The notes under the pieces were generated by a model. It saw only the letters and a list, made by a program, of their open reading frames with translations, searched no databases and had not been told where the DNA came from. A DNA stretch of 40,850 nucleotides, from contig CACGIS010000005.1 in the NCBI GenBank assembly GCA_902573175.1, forward strand, positions 1 through 40,850. The letters run 5' to 3'. Positions within the stretch are counted from its first letter, which is position 1; the number at the start of each line of letters is the position of its first letter. This stretch comes from Paracoccaceae bacterium. Lineage in GTDB: Bacteria > Pseudomonadota > Alphaproteobacteria > Rhodobacterales > Rhodobacteraceae. Positions 9,064 through 17,560 of this stretch are shown here, one piece after another. The translations under genes and the position numbers were made by a program.

Positions 9064-9525
9064 ATGAAAACATTTTCTGCGACTCCTGCGGATATCGAAA
9101 AAAAGTGGATACTTATCGATGCCGAGGGATTAGTTTTAGGTAGATTAGCTTCTATAATAGCAAATCGATTAAGAGGGAAGCATAAGCCATCTTTCACCCC
9201 TCACATGGATTGTGGTGATAACGTAATTGTTATTAATGCAGATAAAGTTCAACTAACCGGCAACAAGCGTCAAGAAAATTACTATTGGCATACTGGGTAT
9301 CCTGGTGGAATCAAATCACGAACTAAAGAGCAAATATTAGATGGTGATCACCCAGAAAGGGTTTTGACGTTAGCAGTGAAACGGATGTTGCCTAGTAATC
9401 GTTTAAGTCGAAGGATTATGACTAATTTGAGGGTCTATGCCGGCTCTGACCATCCTCACGAAGCACAAGCTCCAGAGATATTAGACGTAAAATCAATGAA
9501 TTCTAAAAACACAAGGGTTGCATAA
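9064..9525 (+). CDS. rplM: 50S ribosomal protein L13
   Basis: Early-assembly protein of the large ribosomal subunit, 153 residues. Conserved features are [17 protein letters not shown] near the N-terminus, the [19 protein letters not shown] segment, and LTGNK...[12 protein letters not shown]. The C-terminal block [13 protein letters not shown] and the HPHEAQAPE motif are also present. The open frame extends to 8983, but family alignment and the AGAGGA ribosome-binding site ending about seven bases before 9064 ([10 protein letters not shown]) set the start here. It is followed after one base by rpsI, the usual bacterial rplM-rpsI operon. Confidence 0.97.
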   Translation: MKTFSATPADIEKKWILIDAEGLVLGRLASIIANRLRGKHKPSFTPHMDCGDNVIVINADKVQLTGNKRQENYYWHTGYPGGIKSRTKEQILDGDHPERVLTLAVKRMLPSNRLSRRIMTNLRVYAGSDHPHEAQAPEILDVKSMNSKNTRVA

Positions 9526-9526
9526 A

Positions 9527-10015
9527 ATGGCAGAAAATATCAAAAGTTTGGAAGACTTAGAAACAGTTGCGACCTCTGCAGAAGCAATCGTTGAAACCAC
9601 AATAGTTCGTGAACCAAAGCGCGATGACTTTGGCCGCTCTTATGCCACCGGTAAGAGAAAAGACGCAATTGCAAGAGTTTGGATAAAACCGGGTTCCGGT
9701 AAAGTAGTCGTCAACGGAAAAGAGATGAACTCGTATTTTGCACGCCCTGTTTTGCAAATGATCTTACGCCAGCCTTTTAAAGTAGCGGGGGTAGAAGACC
9801 AATTCGACGTGAATGCAACAGTGAAAGGTGGTGGTCTTTCGGGCCAGGCTGGAGCAGTAAAACATGGAATTTCAAAGGCGCTACAACTGTATGAACCCTC
9901 CCTACGCGGAGCGTTGAAATCTGCAGGGTTCCTTACACGTGATAGTCGAGTTGTTGAGCGTAAGAAATATGGTAAGAGAAAAGCCAGACGCTCTTTTCAG
10001 TTTTCTAAGCGTTAA
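9527..10015 (+). CDS. rpsI: 30S ribosomal protein S9
   Basis: Small-subunit protein whose C-terminal Lys/Arg tail reaches the P-site tRNA. It has 162 residues, longer than the roughly 130 of E. coli S9. The extra 35 or so residues at the N-terminus ([15 protein letters not shown] onward, acidic) are the extension I associate with Rhodobacterales. The core begins at [14 protein letters not shown] and includes [26 protein letters not shown] and [17 protein letters not shown]. It ends FQFSKR. The frame opens at 9518, but MAEN at 9527 matches the family. The ATG lies one base after the rplM stop. A terminator follows. Confidence 0.97.
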   Translation: MAENIKSLEDLETVATSAEAIVETTIVREPKRDDFGRSYATGKRKDAIARVWIKPGSGKVVVNGKEMNSYFARPVLQMILRQPFKVAGVEDQFDVNATVKGGGLSGQAGAVKHGISKALQLYEPSLRGALKSAGFLTRDSRVVERKKYGKRKARRSFQFSKR

Positions 10016-10046
10016 TACTTCATTTCGAAATTATACAACCAAAGAG

Positions 10047-10076
10047 AGCGTCTTCGAAAGTCGGCGCTTTTTTTTT
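10047..10076 (+). terminator. Rho-independent terminator of rplM-rpsI
   Basis: A six-base-pair stem (AGCGTC with GGCGCT, one G-U pair) closes a ten-base loop and is followed by eight T residues. It begins 31 bases after the rpsI stop, between rpsI and the convergent typA. The minus-strand reading has no T run. Confidence 0.8.
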
Positions 10077-10097
10077 AATCCAATAGGTAAAATAATA

Positions 10098-11927
10098 CTA
10101 AGTTACGTTTACTTCTTTGGCTCTTCGTTTTCTTTCATGTGGATCTAAAAATCTTTTTCGCAAACGAATGCTTTTAGGCGTTACCTCAACCAACTCATCA
10201 TTATCAATATATGCAATGGCTTCCTCTAGACTAAATTTTATGTGAGGGGTAAGGCGAACTGCTTCATCTGATCCAGAGGCCCGGACATTCGTCAATTTTT
10301 TACCTTTGAGTGGGTTAACTTCAAGATCATTTTCTCTGCTATGCTCTCCTATGATCATCCCCTCATAAACTTTGGTTTGTGGGCCTAAAAACATCCGACC
10401 TCTTTCTTCTAAATTCCAAAGCGCGTAGGCAACTGATTCACCATTTTCAATAGATATTAGAACTCCAGCTCTTCGACCTGGAATTGCACCTTTATGTTCT
10501 GCCCAACTGTGAAAAACACGATTTAATATCCCTGTACCTCTAGTATCAGTCAAAAACTCACCGTGATAACCTATCAAACCTCTCGATGGAACATGAGCTA
10601 TTATTCTTGTTTTATTGGATCCTGATGGACGCATTTCAACAAGAGCCCCTTTTCGAGTTCCTGTTATTTTTTCAATAACCGCTCCAGAATACTCATCGTC
10701 AACATCAATAGTGACTTCTTCAATAGGCTCTAGGGTTTTTCCCATTTCGTCTTTTTGAGTAAGTACTTGTGGTCGAGAAACTGATAGTTCAAAACCCTCA
10801 CGCCGCATATTTTCAATCAGTACTCCCATTTGCAACTCCCCACGTCCAGCGACTTCAAATGTATCACCGCCTGGAGTTTCGGAGATTTTTATTGCGACAT
10901 TGCTTTCCGCCTCTTTTAGCAGTCTTTCTCTAATAACTCTGCTCTGTACTTTACTTCCTTCACGCCCAGCCAGGGGACTATCGTTTATTCCAAAGGTAAC
11001 ACTGATAGTTGGTGGGTCGATAGGAAGAGCTTCAATTGGTTCTTCCACAGCTAGCGCGCATAAAGTATCTGAAACAGTAGCTTTATTCATTCCAGCCATT
11101 GAAACAATATCGCCCGCGGTAGCTTCTTCAATGTCTTTCATTGATAAGCCTCTGAAAGCTAATATTTTTGTTACTCTGAACTGTTCAATTTTTTGTCCTA
11201 TACGACTAAGTGCTTGAACAGTGGAACCTATCTTTATTTGCCCACTTTCTATTCTACCTGTTAAAATTCGGCCAACAAAAGGATCGTGGCCAAGCGTTGT
11301 TGAAAGCATTCTAAAATCTTCATTTTTTTTACTTAATTGTCCGGGGACAGGCACATGATTTATTACTAAGTCAAATAGGGCGCTCAGGTCTTTTCTAGGG
11401 CCAGTCAATTCATGATCGGCCCAGCCTGCCCGACCTGAGGCATACATATGGGGAAAGTCCAACTGATCTTCATTGGCATCTAATGAAGCAAACAAATCAA
11501 AGCACTCATCTAAAGCTCGATCAGGCTCAGCGTCAGATTTATCAACTTTGTTCAAAACAACTATTGGACGCAGTCCTAAATTTAAAGCCTTAGATGTTAC
11601 AAATTTCGTTTGCGGCATTGGGCCTTCTGCTGCATCAACCAACAGAACAACGCCATCAACCATACTAAGGATGCGCTCAACTTCTCCACCGAAGTCGGCG
11701 TGACCAGGAGTATCTACAATATTTATTCGCGTTTCTTTCCACTCTACAGACGTTGCTTTGGCCAAGATCGTAATACCACGCTCGCGTTCTAGGTCATTGC
11801 TATCCATTACGCGCTCGGACACATTTTGGTTAGCCCGAAATGCGCCTGACTGTTTAAGTAGCTCGTCTACTAAGGTAGTTTTTCCGTGATCTACGTGTGC
11901 AATAATGGCAATATTACGAATATCCAT
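10098..11927 (-). CDS. typA: Ribosome-associated GTPase TypA/BipA
   Basis: A translational GTPase that binds the 70S ribosome and assists large-subunit assembly and stress responses. The 609 residues match the family. The G domain shows G1 AHVDHGKTTL (about residues 10-19), the switch I region RERGITILAKATS, G3 DTPGHADFGGEVER, and G4 NKVDKSDA. EF-G-like domains follow. The C-terminal part carries the TypA-specific region with THRGTGI-like FLTDTRGTGILNRVFHSW and a Lys/Arg-rich end (PHERKRRAKEV). GAGGT lies eight bases before the ATG. It stands alone on the minus strand, convergent with rpsI and downstream of mttB after a 117-base spacer. Confidence 0.96.
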   Translation of the reverse strand: MDIRNIAIIAHVDHGKTTLVDELLKQSGAFRANQNVSERVMDSNDLERERGITILAKATSVEWKETRINIVDTPGHADFGGEVERILSMVDGVVLLVDAAEGPMPQTKFVTSKALNLGLRPIVVLNKVDKSDAEPDRALDECFDLFASLDANEDQLDFPHMYASGRAGWADHELTGPRKDLSALFDLVINHVPVPGQLSKKNEDFRMLSTTLGHDPFVGRILTGRIESGQIKIGSTVQALSRIGQKIEQFRVTKILAFRGLSMKDIEEATAGDIVSMAGMNKATVSDTLCALAVEEPIEALPIDPPTISVTFGINDSPLAGREGSKVQSRVIRERLLKEAESNVAIKISETPGGDTFEVAGRGELQMGVLIENMRREGFELSVSRPQVLTQKDEMGKTLEPIEEVTIDVDDEYSGAVIEKITGTRKGALVEMRPSGSNKTRIIAHVPSRGLIGYHGEFLTDTRGTGILNRVFHSWAEHKGAIPGRRAGVLISIENGESVAYALWNLEERGRMFLGPQTKVYEGMIIGEHSRENDLEVNPLKGKKLTNVRASGSDEAVRLTPHIKFSLEEAIAYIDNDELVEVTPKSIRLRKRFLDPHERKRRAKEVNVT

Positions 11928-12044
11928 ATTGGAATACCTCTATAATTCACGGCGCGGCCTATAGGGTTTCTTCGGAGAATACCAGTAAATAAAATTAAAA
12001 ATAAATATTCATTAATTTAGCAGTTTTGATTAGTGGTGTTGTGC

Positions 12045-13577
12045 TCATGCCAAATGAATATTAAATTCAGATCTAAGTTTTTTATCGATTATGGGATCAA
12101 TTTTTTTTATAGCATTTTTTAAGATATTTTCTTTTTTCTCAATTGCCTTTTGAACTAAATTAGGTTTGCCAAGTTCAACCCATTCTTTGGGCGACGTTCT
12201 GTCTCCCAGAGATGGATAAATATACTCAGTTTGCATCAGGCTTAATGTTTGCTCTGAACCTAAAAAATGCCCTGGCCCCTCTAGGCACGTACTTCTAATA
12301 ACATCCAGGCTAACGCTGTCTTCAGTGACTTCAATACCTCTAACGCAGCGCATCGCTTGCCCCAAGAGATCGTCTCCAATGATCAAGGATTCCAGGCAAA
12401 ACCCTAAAAGTGAAGCATGCATTCCGGCCGCTTCATAAACCATGTTGAGGCCGGTGAGACCAGCCATAACGTTCGACATAGCCTGTTCCCAGCCGGCTTG
12501 CATATCTGGCATTTTTGCATCGGCAATTCCCGCTGCCGCTCCACCAGGCAAATCATAAAATCTATGCATTTGAGCGCATCCAGCTGTCAATAGTGCTTGT
12601 TCGCCACTGCCGCCCGACATGGCGCCAGTTCTCAAATCTGAAACAAAAGGCCATGTGCCAAAAATACAAGGATGGCCAGGCTTTATTGAATAGGCATAAA
12701 CTAAACCGGCAAGACATTCTGCGACGGCTTGGACAATTGCTCCGGCAATTGGTGCAGGTGCTGTCGCGCCGGCTTGACCCGCACTCAACAGTAAAATTGG
12801 CATACCAGCCTCTATGCAAGCTTCCATTACCTGACAGCTTTCGGTCGCAAATTTCATTGGAGGTACAACAAAACAATTTGAGTTGGAAACAAATGGCCGC
12901 TCGCGCCAAGCTGCCTCACCCCCGGCTATTGTATGTAGCATTTTTATGGCATCGGAAACAAAGGATGGTTCAGTAAATGAGGTACCGACATGTTTTATTG
13001 TGCCAGCACAACACGCATAAACAGTGTTGTAGTCCATTTCCCTGTTGTCAACTATGTCTCTACAGACCATCGGACGTTGAAGAAAATGAATATTATCTAA
13101 TTCGTTAACAATACAAGCAGCGTCAAAAAGGTCTTTAACTTTACTGTCACGATATTCATTATTGAGGACGTCTACGATATGAACCGCGGCGCCAGCTGTA
13201 CCAAAATGAACGCGATTCCCCGATAAATCCAGATCATGTTTTTGATCTCGACCACACAAAATTACATTTCTATTTGCGGAGGCAAGTGCATCTTCTACAA
13301 GCGAACGGGGGTATCTTAAACGCCCATCATCACCCAAAATAGCTCCGGCTTTGACCATATTATCAATACCAGATTGTGGAGCATCCGCTAGACCGATAAA
13401 CTCCAGAGCATCCAATGCCGCGTTATGTATTTTTTTTTCGCCCTCAGGAGATAAGGGGGAGTAAGATCCACCGAGCATACCAGCTTTAACTGGACGAAGA
13501 TGTTCTGCTAGCGGAGCAGATCGTGCTGTTCTGCGTGCTGTTCGACCTCCGGAGCGGCGGGAAATAGAATTAGACAT
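12045..13577 (-). CDS. Non-pyrrolysine MttB-family methyltransferase
   Basis: A 510-residue member of the trimethylamine methyltransferase (MttB) superfamily, whose characterised members move a methyl group from a methylated amine or betaine to a corrinoid protein. The N-terminus is Arg-rich (RRSGGRTARRTARSA). The barrel then shows GTAGAAVHIVDV, RPMVCRDIVDN, SNSNCFVVPPMKFATES, AGQAGATAPAPIAGAIVQA and GGAAAGIADAKMPDMQ. No in-frame UAG interrupts it, so it is the non-pyrrolysine type (MtgB-like) and not classical trimethylamine MttB. No corrinoid protein or activase gene is adjacent, so the substrate is undetermined; glycine betaine or a related quaternary amine is an inference. Hand counts of single 60-base lines gave 38-52% GC, higher than the roughly 32-38% of neighbouring genes sampled the same way. 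Confidence 0.88.
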   Translation of the reverse strand: MSNSISRRSGGRTARRTARSAPLAEHLRPVKAGMLGGSYSPLSPEGEKKIHNAALDALEFIGLADAPQSGIDNMVKAGAILGDDGRLRYPRSLVEDALASANRNVILCGRDQKHDLDLSGNRVHFGTAGAAVHIVDVLNNEYRDSKVKDLFDAACIVNELDNIHFLQRPMVCRDIVDNREMDYNTVYACCAGTIKHVGTSFTEPSFVSDAIKMLHTIAGGEAAWRERPFVSNSNCFVVPPMKFATESCQVMEACIEAGMPILLLSAGQAGATAPAPIAGAIVQAVAECLAGLVYAYSIKPGHPCIFGTWPFVSDLRTGAMSGGSGEQALLTAGCAQMHRFYDLPGGAAAGIADAKMPDMQAGWEQAMSNVMAGLTGLNMVYEAAGMHASLLGFCLESLIIGDDLLGQAMRCVRGIEVTEDSVSLDVIRSTCLEGPGHFLGSEQTLSLMQTEYIYPSLGDRTSPKEWVELGKPNLVQKAIEKKENILKNAIKKIDPIIDKKLRSEFNIHLA

Positions 13578-13627
13578 ATTGATTTACCGTTATTCAAGTT
13601 AAAGTAGCGCTTTAAATATTAGTAAAT

Positions 13628-13723
13628 TTAAGGTCGTCCGCGAGCTGCGCGTCCCCTTGTTGCTCCGATAGTTACTTTAACCAGTTGCACTTTAGATATT
13701 TGATTCTGCATGTTTTTTCTCAT
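13628..13723 (-). CDS. Possible 31-codon Arg-rich leader ORF upstream of mttB
   Basis: An ATG-started reading frame of 31 residues with a basic end (GATRGRAARGRP) lies about 50 bases upstream of the MttB-family gene on the same strand. Its 3' half is strikingly GC-rich (the stretch at 13632-13656 is mostly G and C) inside an AT-rich spacer. No clear ribosome-binding site is visible. It could be a regulatory leader peptide, a remnant of a longer gene, a structured RNA, or chance. I recognise no family. Confidence 0.25.
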   Translation of the reverse strand: MRKNMQNQISKVQLVKVTIGATRGRAARGRP

Positions 13724-13759
13724 ACTAAAATGGGACTTCAATCAATAAATAAAAGCTTG

Positions 13760-13803
13760 TCTGAATGCGACATCTTGTTTTGACGCAATTCAGAATTTTT
13801 TTA
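13760..13803 (-). terminator. Terminator hairpin after the SGNH hydrolase gene
   Basis: Arms 13760-13769 and 13784-13794 pair over ten base pairs with one bulged base and a 14-base loop. The hairpin begins nine bases beyond the stop codon of the minus-strand esterase gene. It has T-rich sequence on both sides, with seven T on the plus strand and CTTTTATTT on the minus strand. It may therefore work in both directions and also shield mttB. Confidence 0.6.
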
Positions 13804-14451
13804 TTATGATAAGTTTGCCAAGATATAGTCTGCCACCGTTTTGCCCAATATTTTATGTGCTTCTGGTTCAAAATGAACGCCATCGGTTTCACTAGTTTCT
13901 ATAAAATCACCAGCATTAATTTTGTTAGCTTCGTACTTTTCAGCAAGTTGACTATAGAAATGATCTAGTGCAGCTGTTTTTTCTTTTGCATTGAAAAAAA
14001 TTTTTTCTAAAGCGTTTTGCTCCTTAACTTGCGGAGGAGTAATAATTAGGATTTCAAAATTGTTATGTTTGCGCTGCATGTCAGGCGTATTGGCGATATT
14101 CAAAAGACTAGCTAATCCCGACGCGATTTGTGTTGCCTCTAATCCGAACTGAATTTTGCTATCGTTTGTTCCAAGCATGATTACCAGTAAATCAATTGGT
14201 CCATGGCTATCTAATGCGATTTTTAAACCAAGTTGCCCATTCATATGATCGCCCATTTCTGGATCGGGCAGGGAGGTAGTTCTTCCTGGAAGGCCTTCCT
14301 CTATAACTTTCCAGTCTGGATTTAAATAATTTTGCATTATCATTGGCCAACGGATATTTTCTCCGTATCGAACACTATTTCCGTCTCTTAAAAGCATCGG
14401 GGGTGTGCCAAATGTATTACTATCCCCAAATGCCAAAATTTTTTTAGTCAT
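13804..14451 (-). CDS. SGNH/GDSL-family esterase
   Basis: A 215-residue serine esterase of the SGNH hydrolase superfamily. Block I is ILAFGDSNTFG with nucleophile Ser11. Block II Gly is in EEGLPGRTTS, block III Asn in IMLGTNDSK, and block V Asp-x-x-His in TDGVHFEPEAH near the C-terminus, so all four catalytic blocks are present. No signal peptide is visible; the N-terminus (MTKKILAFGDS) goes straight into the fold, so a cytoplasmic location is likely. The ATG is at 14449-14451. The acyl or acetyl substrate is unknown. It lies on the same strand as the MttB-family gene, but a probable terminator and about 225 bases separate them. Confidence 0.88.
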   Translation of the reverse strand: MTKKILAFGDSNTFGTPPMLLRDGNSVRYGENIRWPMIMQNYLNPDWKVIEEGLPGRTTSLPDPEMGDHMNGQLGLKIALDSHGPIDLLVIMLGTNDSKIQFGLEATQIASGLASLLNIANTPDMQRKHNNFEILIITPPQVKEQNALEKIFFNAKEKTAALDHFYSQLAEKYEANKINAGDFIETSETDGVHFEPEAHKILGKTVADYILANLS

Positions 14452-14587
14452 TTTTTAAACTTTCAATTTGAAAAACTGAAAAATAATTTCCTTATTTTCG
14501 ATAAATTCTAAGAAATAAAGATACATTTCAATTAGTTTATCAATGATTTTTATCTTTGAGATTTTGGGATTAATTGTAAATGTTCCA

Positions 14588-14616
14588 TTGACAAGTAAAA
14601 AAAAAATAAACATAAG
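14588..14616 (+). promoter_or_regulatory. Candidate promoter of rplU-rpmA
   Basis: A perfect TTGACA (14588-14593) is followed after 17 bases by CATAAG (14611-14616, four of six matches to TATAAT). This predicts a leader of nearly 100 bases. The leader holds a short CGCC-ATCA-GGCG hairpin at 14641-14652 and other GC-rich complementary stretches that could form an autoregulatory RNA, but I cannot match a known leader. The remainder of the 269-base spacer is AT-rich without a gene. Confidence 0.55.
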
Positions 14617-14720
14617 CCGCGGATAACATTAATTTAACAACGCCATCAGGCGCGCTGTTCCCGGCGGTTCAACCAAAACACATTTGTGGCCAAAGAACGC
14701 GATTATTTAGGAATATAGAT

Positions 14721-15461
14721 ATGTTTGCTGTCGTGAAAACAGGCGGAAAGCAGTATAAAGTTCAGACAGGCGATATTTTGCGTGTTGAGAGACTAGCCGC
14801 AAACGCCGGTGACAAGGTACAATTCAATCAAATATTGATGCTTGGTGGAGATAAAACTGTTGTAGGCTCTCCCTTGGTTGCTGGAGCAGCCGTACAAGCG
14901 GATGTGATTGACCAGATTAAAGGTGAAAAAACTATAAAGTTTGTAAAGCGTAGACGAAAACACAGTTCAAAGCGAACTCGTGGGCATCGTCAATACTTAA
15001 CGCTAGTTCGGGTTACAGACATTTTGGCTACTGGTGCAGATAAATCGAAAGTGCAGGAAGCCATTGGTTCGGGGTCGGTCGAATTTAAATTTGTTGAAAG
15101 TGTGAAACCAAAAAAATCAGCTGATTTGAAAACAAAAATAGAAAAATCTCCCAAGAAACCAGTTAAAAAAGAGGCTAAACCAGCCAAGGAGGTTAAGCCT
15201 GAGAAAGAAGCAAAAGCTAGAAAGTCGGCGCCGGCTAAAGAGAAAAAGGTAACGACTACAGTTTCTGATGATTTGAAACAGTTATCGGGTGTTGGTCCTG
15301 CGCTTGAGAAAAAACTGCACGCCGCTGGCGTCAAAAGTTTTGAGCAAATAGCCGCTTGGTCTGCAAAAGACGTAGAGGCGATTAACGAGAAAATTTCGTC
15401 GAAAGGCCGCGTTGAAAAAGAAGGCTGGATCGATCAAGCTAAAGAAAAGCTTAAGGGATAA
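14721..15461 (+). CDS. rplU: 50S ribosomal protein L21 with C-terminal helix-hairpin-helix extension
   Basis: Large-subunit protein L21, but 246 residues against about 103 in E. coli. Residues 1-103 are the canonical barrel: MFAVVKTGGKQYKV, VGSPLVAGA and the RNA-binding KRRRKHSSKRTRGHRQ. Residues 104-182 are a low-complexity Lys/Ala/Pro/Glu linker. Residues 183-246 form a second module with LSGVGPALEKKLHAAGV, a helix-hairpin-helix hairpin, then FEQIAAW and GRVEKEGWIDQA. I recall the same extension on L21 of other Rhodobacterales, so it is probably native and not an artefact; the frame is continuous and codon use is uniform. A canonical TTGACA promoter lies upstream and rpmA follows by 12 bases. 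Confidence 0.95.
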   Translation: MFAVVKTGGKQYKVQTGDILRVERLAANAGDKVQFNQILMLGGDKTVVGSPLVAGAAVQADVIDQIKGEKTIKFVKRRRKHSSKRTRGHRQYLTLVRVTDILATGADKSKVQEAIGSGSVEFKFVESVKPKKSADLKTKIEKSPKKPVKKEAKPAKEVKPEKEAKARKSAPAKEKKVTTTVSDDLKQLSGVGPALEKKLHAAGVKSFEQIAAWSAKDVEAINEKISSKGRVEKEGWIDQAKEKLKG

Positions 15462-15473
15462 GGAGAACTAGGT

Positions 15474-15743
15474 ATGGCACATAAAAAAGCTGGAGGTTCA
15501 TCACGAAATGGACGTGACTCAGCAGGTAGAAGACTTGGTGTGAAAATCTTCGGAGGCCAGTCTGCTATCCCAGGTAACATCATCGTTCGTCAGCGAGGTA
15601 CTAAAATGTGGCCAGGAGAGGGCGTTGGGATGGGCAAAGATCACACTATCTTTGCAACAGTTGAGGGTAATGTGAAGTTTCATAAAGGATTGAAAAACCG
15701 CACATTTATTTCAGTTTTACCTTCTAGCAAAGCCGCTGAATAA
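15474..15743 (+). CDS. rpmA: 50S ribosomal protein L27
   Basis: Large-subunit protein whose N-terminus approaches the peptidyl-transferase centre. It has 89 residues, the typical length. [16 protein letters not shown] begins directly with the mature N-terminus, without the cleaved leader found in Firmicutes. This is followed by [33 protein letters not shown] and [12 protein letters not shown]. The AAGGAG ribosome-binding site and the 12-base gap to rplU show the standard rplU-rpmA operon. A perfect terminator follows. Confidence 0.97.
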   Translation: MAHKKAGGSSRNGRDSAGRRLGVKIFGGQSAIPGNIIVRQRGTKMWPGEGVGMGKDHTIFATVEGNVKFHKGLKNRTFISVLPSSKAAE

Positions 15744-15767
15744 GCTATTAAAATATTAATTTTATAG

Positions 15768-15798
15768 AGGCTCGGCATACTTGCCGAGCCTTTTTATT
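15768..15798 (+). terminator. Rho-independent terminator of rplU-rpmA
   Basis: A perfect ten-base-pair stem (AGGCTCGGCA with TGCCGAGCCT), a four-base loop and a TTTTATTT tail lie 24 bases after the rpmA stop. This is the clearest terminator in the window, and it separates the ribosomal operon from the exporter gene. Confidence 0.93.
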
Positions 15799-15816
15799 TA
15801 GGGTCTGAAAAATTTA

Positions 15817-16413
15817 ATGGTAATGTCTTTATTTCATTTTTTACTATTTGCCTTCAGTCAAATTGCTACTCCAGGGCCAGCAAATATGATTATGCTATCT
15901 ACTGGCGCAAAGTATGGTTTTCGTAATGCACTCCCTTTTGTATTTGGCGTAATTGTCGGAAAACAAATAATAATTTGGCCGATTGGTTTTGGCTTGATGC
16001 TGCTAAATAAAGACCATCCTTATATTTTTATTTTTTTTAAGTATATTTCTGCTGGGTATATTTTATGGTTAGCTTGGCGTATAGCCAATATGCGTATATC
16101 AGCAAAAACGTCTGATAGACCTGCACCTGGTTTTCTTTCTGGTCTCATAGTACATCCCCTGAATCCAAAAGCTTGGGCCTTAATAACAACAGGTTTCACT
16201 AATTTTGTAGATCCAATAAGTCCCGTTCTTTATTCTACCGCAACTGTCGCTTTTTGTTTATTTGGTGTTCAGGTCGTTTGCCATCCCATTTGGACCCTCT
16301 TTGGTGAAAGAATAGCAATATTGGTGAGTGGGTCAGTATACGAGCGGTATCTAATGCTATTTTTTGCAGGGCTTACAGTAATTTTTGTTAGCCTTGCGAT
16401 TGCGAGCTCATAA
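15817..16413 (+). CDS. LysE/RhtB-type amino-acid exporter
   Basis: A 198-residue inner-membrane protein of the LysE superfamily with about six hydrophobic segments. The N-terminal signature FSQIATPGPANMIMLSTGAKYGFRNALPFVFGVIVG (residues 13 to 48 in part) is diagnostic, as is HPLNPKAWALITTGF in the middle. Family members export amino acids or homoserine-lactone-like compounds; the substrate here is not evident. Either the first ATG (15817) or an ATG two codons later could start it. It lies between the rpmA terminator and obgE, with about 110 bases before obgE. Confidence 0.87.
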   Translation: MVMSLFHFLLFAFSQIATPGPANMIMLSTGAKYGFRNALPFVFGVIVGKQIIIWPIGFGLMLLNKDHPYIFIFFKYISAGYILWLAWRIANMRISAKTSDRPAPGFLSGLIVHPLNPKAWALITTGFTNFVDPISPVLYSTATVAFCLFGVQVVCHPIWTLFGERIAILVSGSVYERYLMLFFAGLTVIFVSLAIASS

Positions 16414-16522
16414 TTTAAAATTTTGTTTGATTCACGAATAATTTCGTTGAGCGGTTTAAACGAAAACCTTGAGACATTGCAATAAAAGGTTTATCGCGGG
16501 GAAAAGATATGAAAGTCGCTCT

Positions 16523-17560
16523 ATGAAGTTTTTGGATCTAGTCAAAGTATACATCCGTTCAGGCTCTGGAGGGGCGGGTTCGGTTAGTTTTCGGCGTGAG
16601 AAAAATATAGAATTTGGCGGACCTGATGGAGGTAACGGGGGGCATGGTGGTTCTGTTTGGGTAGAAGCTGTGGGAGGCTTGAATACACTCATTGACTTCC
16701 GTTATCAACAACACTTCTTTGCTGACAATGGAAAGAGCGGTATGGGAAAGCAACGTTCTGGACCCCATGGAAATGATAAAGTTTTGAAGGTGCCAGTCGG
16801 AACAGAAATTCTAGATGAAGATCAAGAAACTTTGTTAGCTGATTTAACCGAAGTGGGAAGTCGTGCTTTATTAGCTGAGGGAGGCAACGGTGGATTTGGA
16901 AACTTACATTTCAAATCATCGACTAACCAAGCCCCAAGGAAGGCCAACCCAGGCCAAGAAGGTGTTGAGAGAACAATTTGGTTGCGACTAAAATTAATTG
17001 CTGATGTTGGATTGCTTGGTATGCCAAATGCTGGGAAATCCACGTTTCTTTCAGCAACATCTAATGCGCGTCCCAAAATAGCAGATTATCCTTTCACAAC
17101 ACTCTATCCGAATTTGGGAGTGGTAGGCATCGACTCCATTGAATTTGTCGTTGCCGATATACCAGGTCTGATTGAGGGAGCCCATTTAGGACATGGGTTG
17201 GGTGATCTTTTCCTTGGGCACGTGGAGCGTTGTTCGGTATTAGTACATATTATAGATATTACAAATGATGATTTTATAAATAATTTCAGCATTATAATGG
17301 AAGAAGTTAATCAATATGGAAATGCTCTGTCAGATAAGCCTCGTATAACAGTATTGAACAAAATAGATGCCTTCAGTGAAGATGAAAGAAAATTATATAA
17401 AGAACAACTGGTAAAAATTATTGACGAACCAGTATTTATGATTTCCGCTGTAAGCGGAGAAGGAATTGAAAATCTGCTTAGAGCAATTCGTATTGCAGTC
17501 GATAAGGGAAAAGTCCCAGATGTAGAGGAAGAGCAAGGGTCGTTAGAATGGCATCCTTAA
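16523..17560 (+). CDS. obgE: Obg-family GTPase (CgtA)
   Basis: Essential GTPase that binds the 50S subunit during late assembly. The 345 residues include the Gly-rich Obg fold (1-159: [37 protein letters not shown]). The G domain follows, with G1 GMPNAGKST (166-174), switch [12 protein letters not shown]3 DIPGL (212-216), G4 NKID and G5 SAVSGEG. There is no C-terminal OCT domain, only a short acidic end, as is common in Alphaproteobacteria. The open frame reaches 16469, but [10 protein letters not shown] at 16523 is the family start. The last 13 bases overlap proB, which indicates coupled translation. Confidence 0.96.
   Translation: MKFLDLVKVYIRSGSGGAGSVSFRREKNIEFGGPDGGNGGHGGSVWVEAVGGLNTLIDFRYQQHFFADNGKSGMGKQRSGPHGNDKVLKVPVGTEILDEDQETLLADLTEVGSRALLAEGGNGGFGNLHFKSSTNQAPRKANPGQEGVERTIWLRLKLIADVGLLGMPNAGKSTFLSATSNARPKIADYPFTTLYPNLGVVGIDSIEFVVADIPGLIEGAHLGHGLGDLFLGHVERCSVLVHIIDITNDDFINNFSIIMEEVNQYGNALSDKPRITVLNKIDAFSEDERKLYKEQLVKIIDEPVFMISAVSGEGIENLLRAIRIAVDKGKVPDVEEEQGSLEWHP

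Noticed and set aside
12515-12976. 153-codon open frame opposite the MttB-family gene
   Set aside because: Fully inside a conserved gene, with no family resemblance and a His/Arg/Leu-rich composition typical of an antisense shadow.
12045-13577. Pyrrolysine-containing trimethylamine methyltransferase
   Set aside because: The frame has no internal UAG, and the sequence resembles the non-pyrrolysine branch.
14617-14720. tRNA or known riboswitch in the rplU leader
   Set aside because: The GGTTCAA at about 14667 is not flanked by a cloverleaf, and only short local hairpins can be drawn.
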